7,463 bases of DNA, from the NCBI GenBank assembly GCA_937897245.1, contig CALCBO010000141.1, forward strand, positions 1-7,463. Direction: 5' to 3'. The DNA is from an uncultured Caryophanales bacterium (GTDB taxonomy: Bacteria; Bacillota_I; Bacilli_A; RF39; UBA660). The position numbers and the translations under genes are program-made. The notes below the pieces were generated by a model, which saw only the letters and a program-made list of their open reading frames with translations, made no database searches and was not told where the DNA came from. Position 1 is the first letter of the stretch, and each line of letters starts with the position of its first letter. Shown piece by piece: positions 5,979-7,463 of this stretch.

Positions 5979-7121
5979 ATGAAAAAAATATTAATAATTC
6001 TCATTATAATAGGTTTAATCTTATCTTATCAAAATACATCTTCTAAAAAAGAAGAAAGTAGAGGAGTATTTATTAGTTATATAGAATTACAAGAATATTT
6101 AAAAGAATACACTCCTGAAGAAGGAAAAAGAAATATTGATAAAATGGTTCATAATATATCGAAATTTAATTTAAATACTATTATCCTTCAAGTAAGAGTA
6201 GGAGCTGATGCTATATATGATTCTAAAATATACCCATATAGTAGTTATATAAGTAGTAGTGAAGGTAAAAAGACATTCGATGTTTTAGAATACTTTCTAA
6301 AAGTAACTAAAAAGAAAAAAATAAAACTAATAGCTTGGATAAATCCTTATCGTGTAAGAACAACTAATGATACAACAACAATTACTAAGAAATCACCTGC
6401 ATATAAATATTTAAATACAGATTATCTTTATCAAGGAGATGGAATATTCTTTAATCCATCAAAAAAAGAAGTAGAAAATCTAATAGTAGAAGGAGTAAAA
6501 GAAGTACTTAATTATCCTATAGATGGTATATTATTTGATGATTATTTTTATCCAAATAGTGATATTGATATATTAGATTATGAAGAATATATAAAGTCTA
6601 ATCCTAACATATCATTAGAAGAATATCATTTAAATGTAGTTAATCACATGATTAGTAGAGTTCACCAAGAATGTAAAAAGAAAAAAATACCATTTGGTAT
6701 ATCTCCTGATGGTAATATTGATAATAATTATCAAAAAAATTATGCTGACGTACGATTATGGTTAAGTAGTAAAAAATATATTGATTTTATTATGCCTCAA
6801 ATATATTATGGATTTTATAATAGTACTAAAGGGTATTGTAATGTTATTCATGAATGGGAAAATCTCTTAAAAGAAGATTCTATTGATTTATTAATAGCTC
6901 TTGCTTTCTATAAAGTGGGTATAGAAGATAAGTATGCTAAAGAAGGAAGAGATGAATGGATAATCAATGATAATATAATTATGAGAGAAGTATTACTATC
7001 TAGAAATCTAAAGAATTATCATGGATTTAGTCTATTTCGTTATGATAATATATTTAATAAAGATATTTATACCAATAATAGCATTTCTGAAATAGAAAAT
7101 TTGAAAAAGATATTAAAATGA
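5979..7121 (+). CDS. Membrane-anchored GHL10/DUF187 glycoside hydrolase-like protein (YngK/DigH family)
   Basis: This is a 380-residue protein with an N-terminal membrane anchor or uncleaved signal (residues 4-17, no lipobox cysteine), followed by one TIM-barrel-like domain acting outside the cell. Family motifs appear in order: RGVFISY (28-34), ILQVRVGADAIYDS, AWINPYRVR (119-127), FFNPSKKEV, DGILFDDYFYP (182-192, with the conserved acidic pair D187 and D188), FGISPDGN (239-246), and IMPQIYYG (271-278). E. coli DigH (YddW), a GHL10 member, cleaves denuded peptidoglycan glycans, so a role in cell wall remodelling is reasonable by family but not shown for this protein. The typical GISPFG and PQIYW are varied here to GISPDG and PQIYY. 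GGTGAT precedes the ATG. The prepilin-like gene follows closely, perhaps co-transcribed. Confidence 0.85.
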   Translation: MKKILIILIIIGLILSYQNTSSKKEESRGVFISYIELQEYLKEYTPEEGKRNIDKMVHNISKFNLNTIILQVRVGADAIYDSKIYPYSSYISSSEGKKTFDVLEYFLKVTKKKKIKLIAWINPYRVRTTNDTTTITKKSPAYKYLNTDYLYQGDGIFFNPSKKEVENLIVEGVKEVLNYPIDGILFDDYFYPNSDIDILDYEEYIKSNPNISLEEYHLNVVNHMISRVHQECKKKKIPFGISPDGNIDNNYQKNYADVRLWLSSKKYIDFIMPQIYYGFYNSTKGYCNVIHEWENLLKEDSIDLLIALAFYKVGIEDKYAKEGRDEWIINDNIIMREVLLSRNLKNYHGFSLFRYDNIFNKDIYTNNSISEIENLKKILK

Positions 7122-7150
7122 TTTATAATGAAATAGAAGGTCGTGATAAA

Positions 7151-7463
7151 ATGAAGAATAATAAAGGATTTACTTTAGTAGAATTATTAGCTATGTTAGT
7201 TGTATTAGGGATATTATTAGCTGTTGGTATACCTAATATTACAGGAATAATAGAAAATAATCGTATTAGTGCGTTAAAATCAGATGCTTCTATCATGGTA
7301 GATAAAGCTAAAGTGATTTTTTCTACAAAAAGGAATTTTACAAAACCAAATAATGGAGAATGTGCTATCTTAAACTTAAAATATTTAGATGACAATGAAG
7401 ATTTAAAAAAAGGACATAATGGTGGTACTTATAGCCAAACAGAATCACTTGTAGTTATAAAAA
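7151..7463 (+). CDS. Type IV prepilin-like protein, N-terminal part (runs off the window)
   Basis: This is the first 104 residues of a class III signal protein. The short leader MKNNKG is cut by prepilin peptidase before phenylalanine, and the mature end FTLVELLAMLVVLGILLAVGI carries the glutamate at +5 and the hydrophobic assembly helix. A polar globular part follows with one cysteine at about residue 70 (NGECAI) and a GGTYSQ turn. The product would be a pilin or pseudopilin of a type IV pilus, competence or secretion system; which one cannot be told from this fragment. ATG at 7151 is chosen because it gives a normal six-residue leader, with AGAAGG (7135-7140) upstream. An in-frame ATG at 7118 overlaps the preceding stop (ATGA) and would add eleven residues. 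No stop is met before the window ends. Confidence 0.88.
   Translation, partial: MKNNKGFTLVELLAMLVVLGILLAVGIPNITGIIENNRISALKSDASIMVDKAKVIFSTKRNFTKPNNGECAILNLKYLDDNEDLKKGHNGGTYSQTESLVVIK

Noticed and set aside
5932..7121. TGA read as tryptophan (Mycoplasma-type code)
   Set aside because: Tryptophans are TGG, and two genes end at TGA at sensible points, one within a terminator hairpin and one just before the next gene.
7123..7395. Open frame on the minus strand, 90 codons
   Set aside because: It is antisense to the prepilin gene, whose leader and methylation motif are unmistakable, and it has no features of its own.

Overview
The window looks like two unrelated pieces of DNA joined near position 1900. 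Bases 1 to about 1900 resemble the head-to-tail (virion assembly) module of a tailed phage or prophage. They hold the C-terminal end of one gene, a 142-residue connector-like protein, and a long adaptor-like protein. Hand-counted GC is about 45% in the first 180 bases and about 40% around 1681-1800, and CTG is a regular leucine codon. From about 1910 to the end the DNA is AT-rich (sampled lines in the later genes fall to about 22% GC), and leucine is mostly TTA or CTA. This part looks like the chromosome of a low-GC Bacillota or Mollicutes-like bacterium, for example an uncultured gut Bacilli lineage. Tryptophan is TGG, and two genes end in TGA next to sensible gene boundaries, so the code appears to be the ordinary bacterial one.

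The central oddity is one open frame (641-2683) that crosses the boundary. Residues 1 to about 420 are a phage head-tail adaptor-like protein. Residues about 424-680 are a near-complete primary sigma factor core (RpoD/SigA regions 2 to 4). The sigma part is followed at once, with a TAATG stop/start overlap, by trmK, the usual rpoD neighbour in Bacillota. The simplest reading is that phage sequence was joined into the middle of a chromosomal rpoD, by assembly chimerism or a real recombination, in frame by chance. A real virion-protein/sigma fusion cannot be excluded from sequence alone.

Downstream lies a run of envelope genes: a promoter and a signal-peptide-bearing, single-pass surface protein with propeller-like repeats (3514-4854); a convergent small four-helix membrane protein of TIGR04086/DUF3792 type (4855-5217, minus strand); a divergent DUF421/YetF-type membrane protein (5290-5934); a membrane-anchored GHL10 glycoside-hydrolase-like protein related to YngK and DigH (5979-7121); and the start of a type IV prepilin-like gene (7151 to the window end). 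Three hairpin terminators are proposed, and each overlaps the stop codon of the gene it ends. Several genes share an extended GGTGAT-type ribosome binding site, and this moves one start codon from GTG to TTG. No tRNA, rRNA, CRISPR array, insertion sequence or integrase is seen, and no gene-free stretch exceeds 300 bases.
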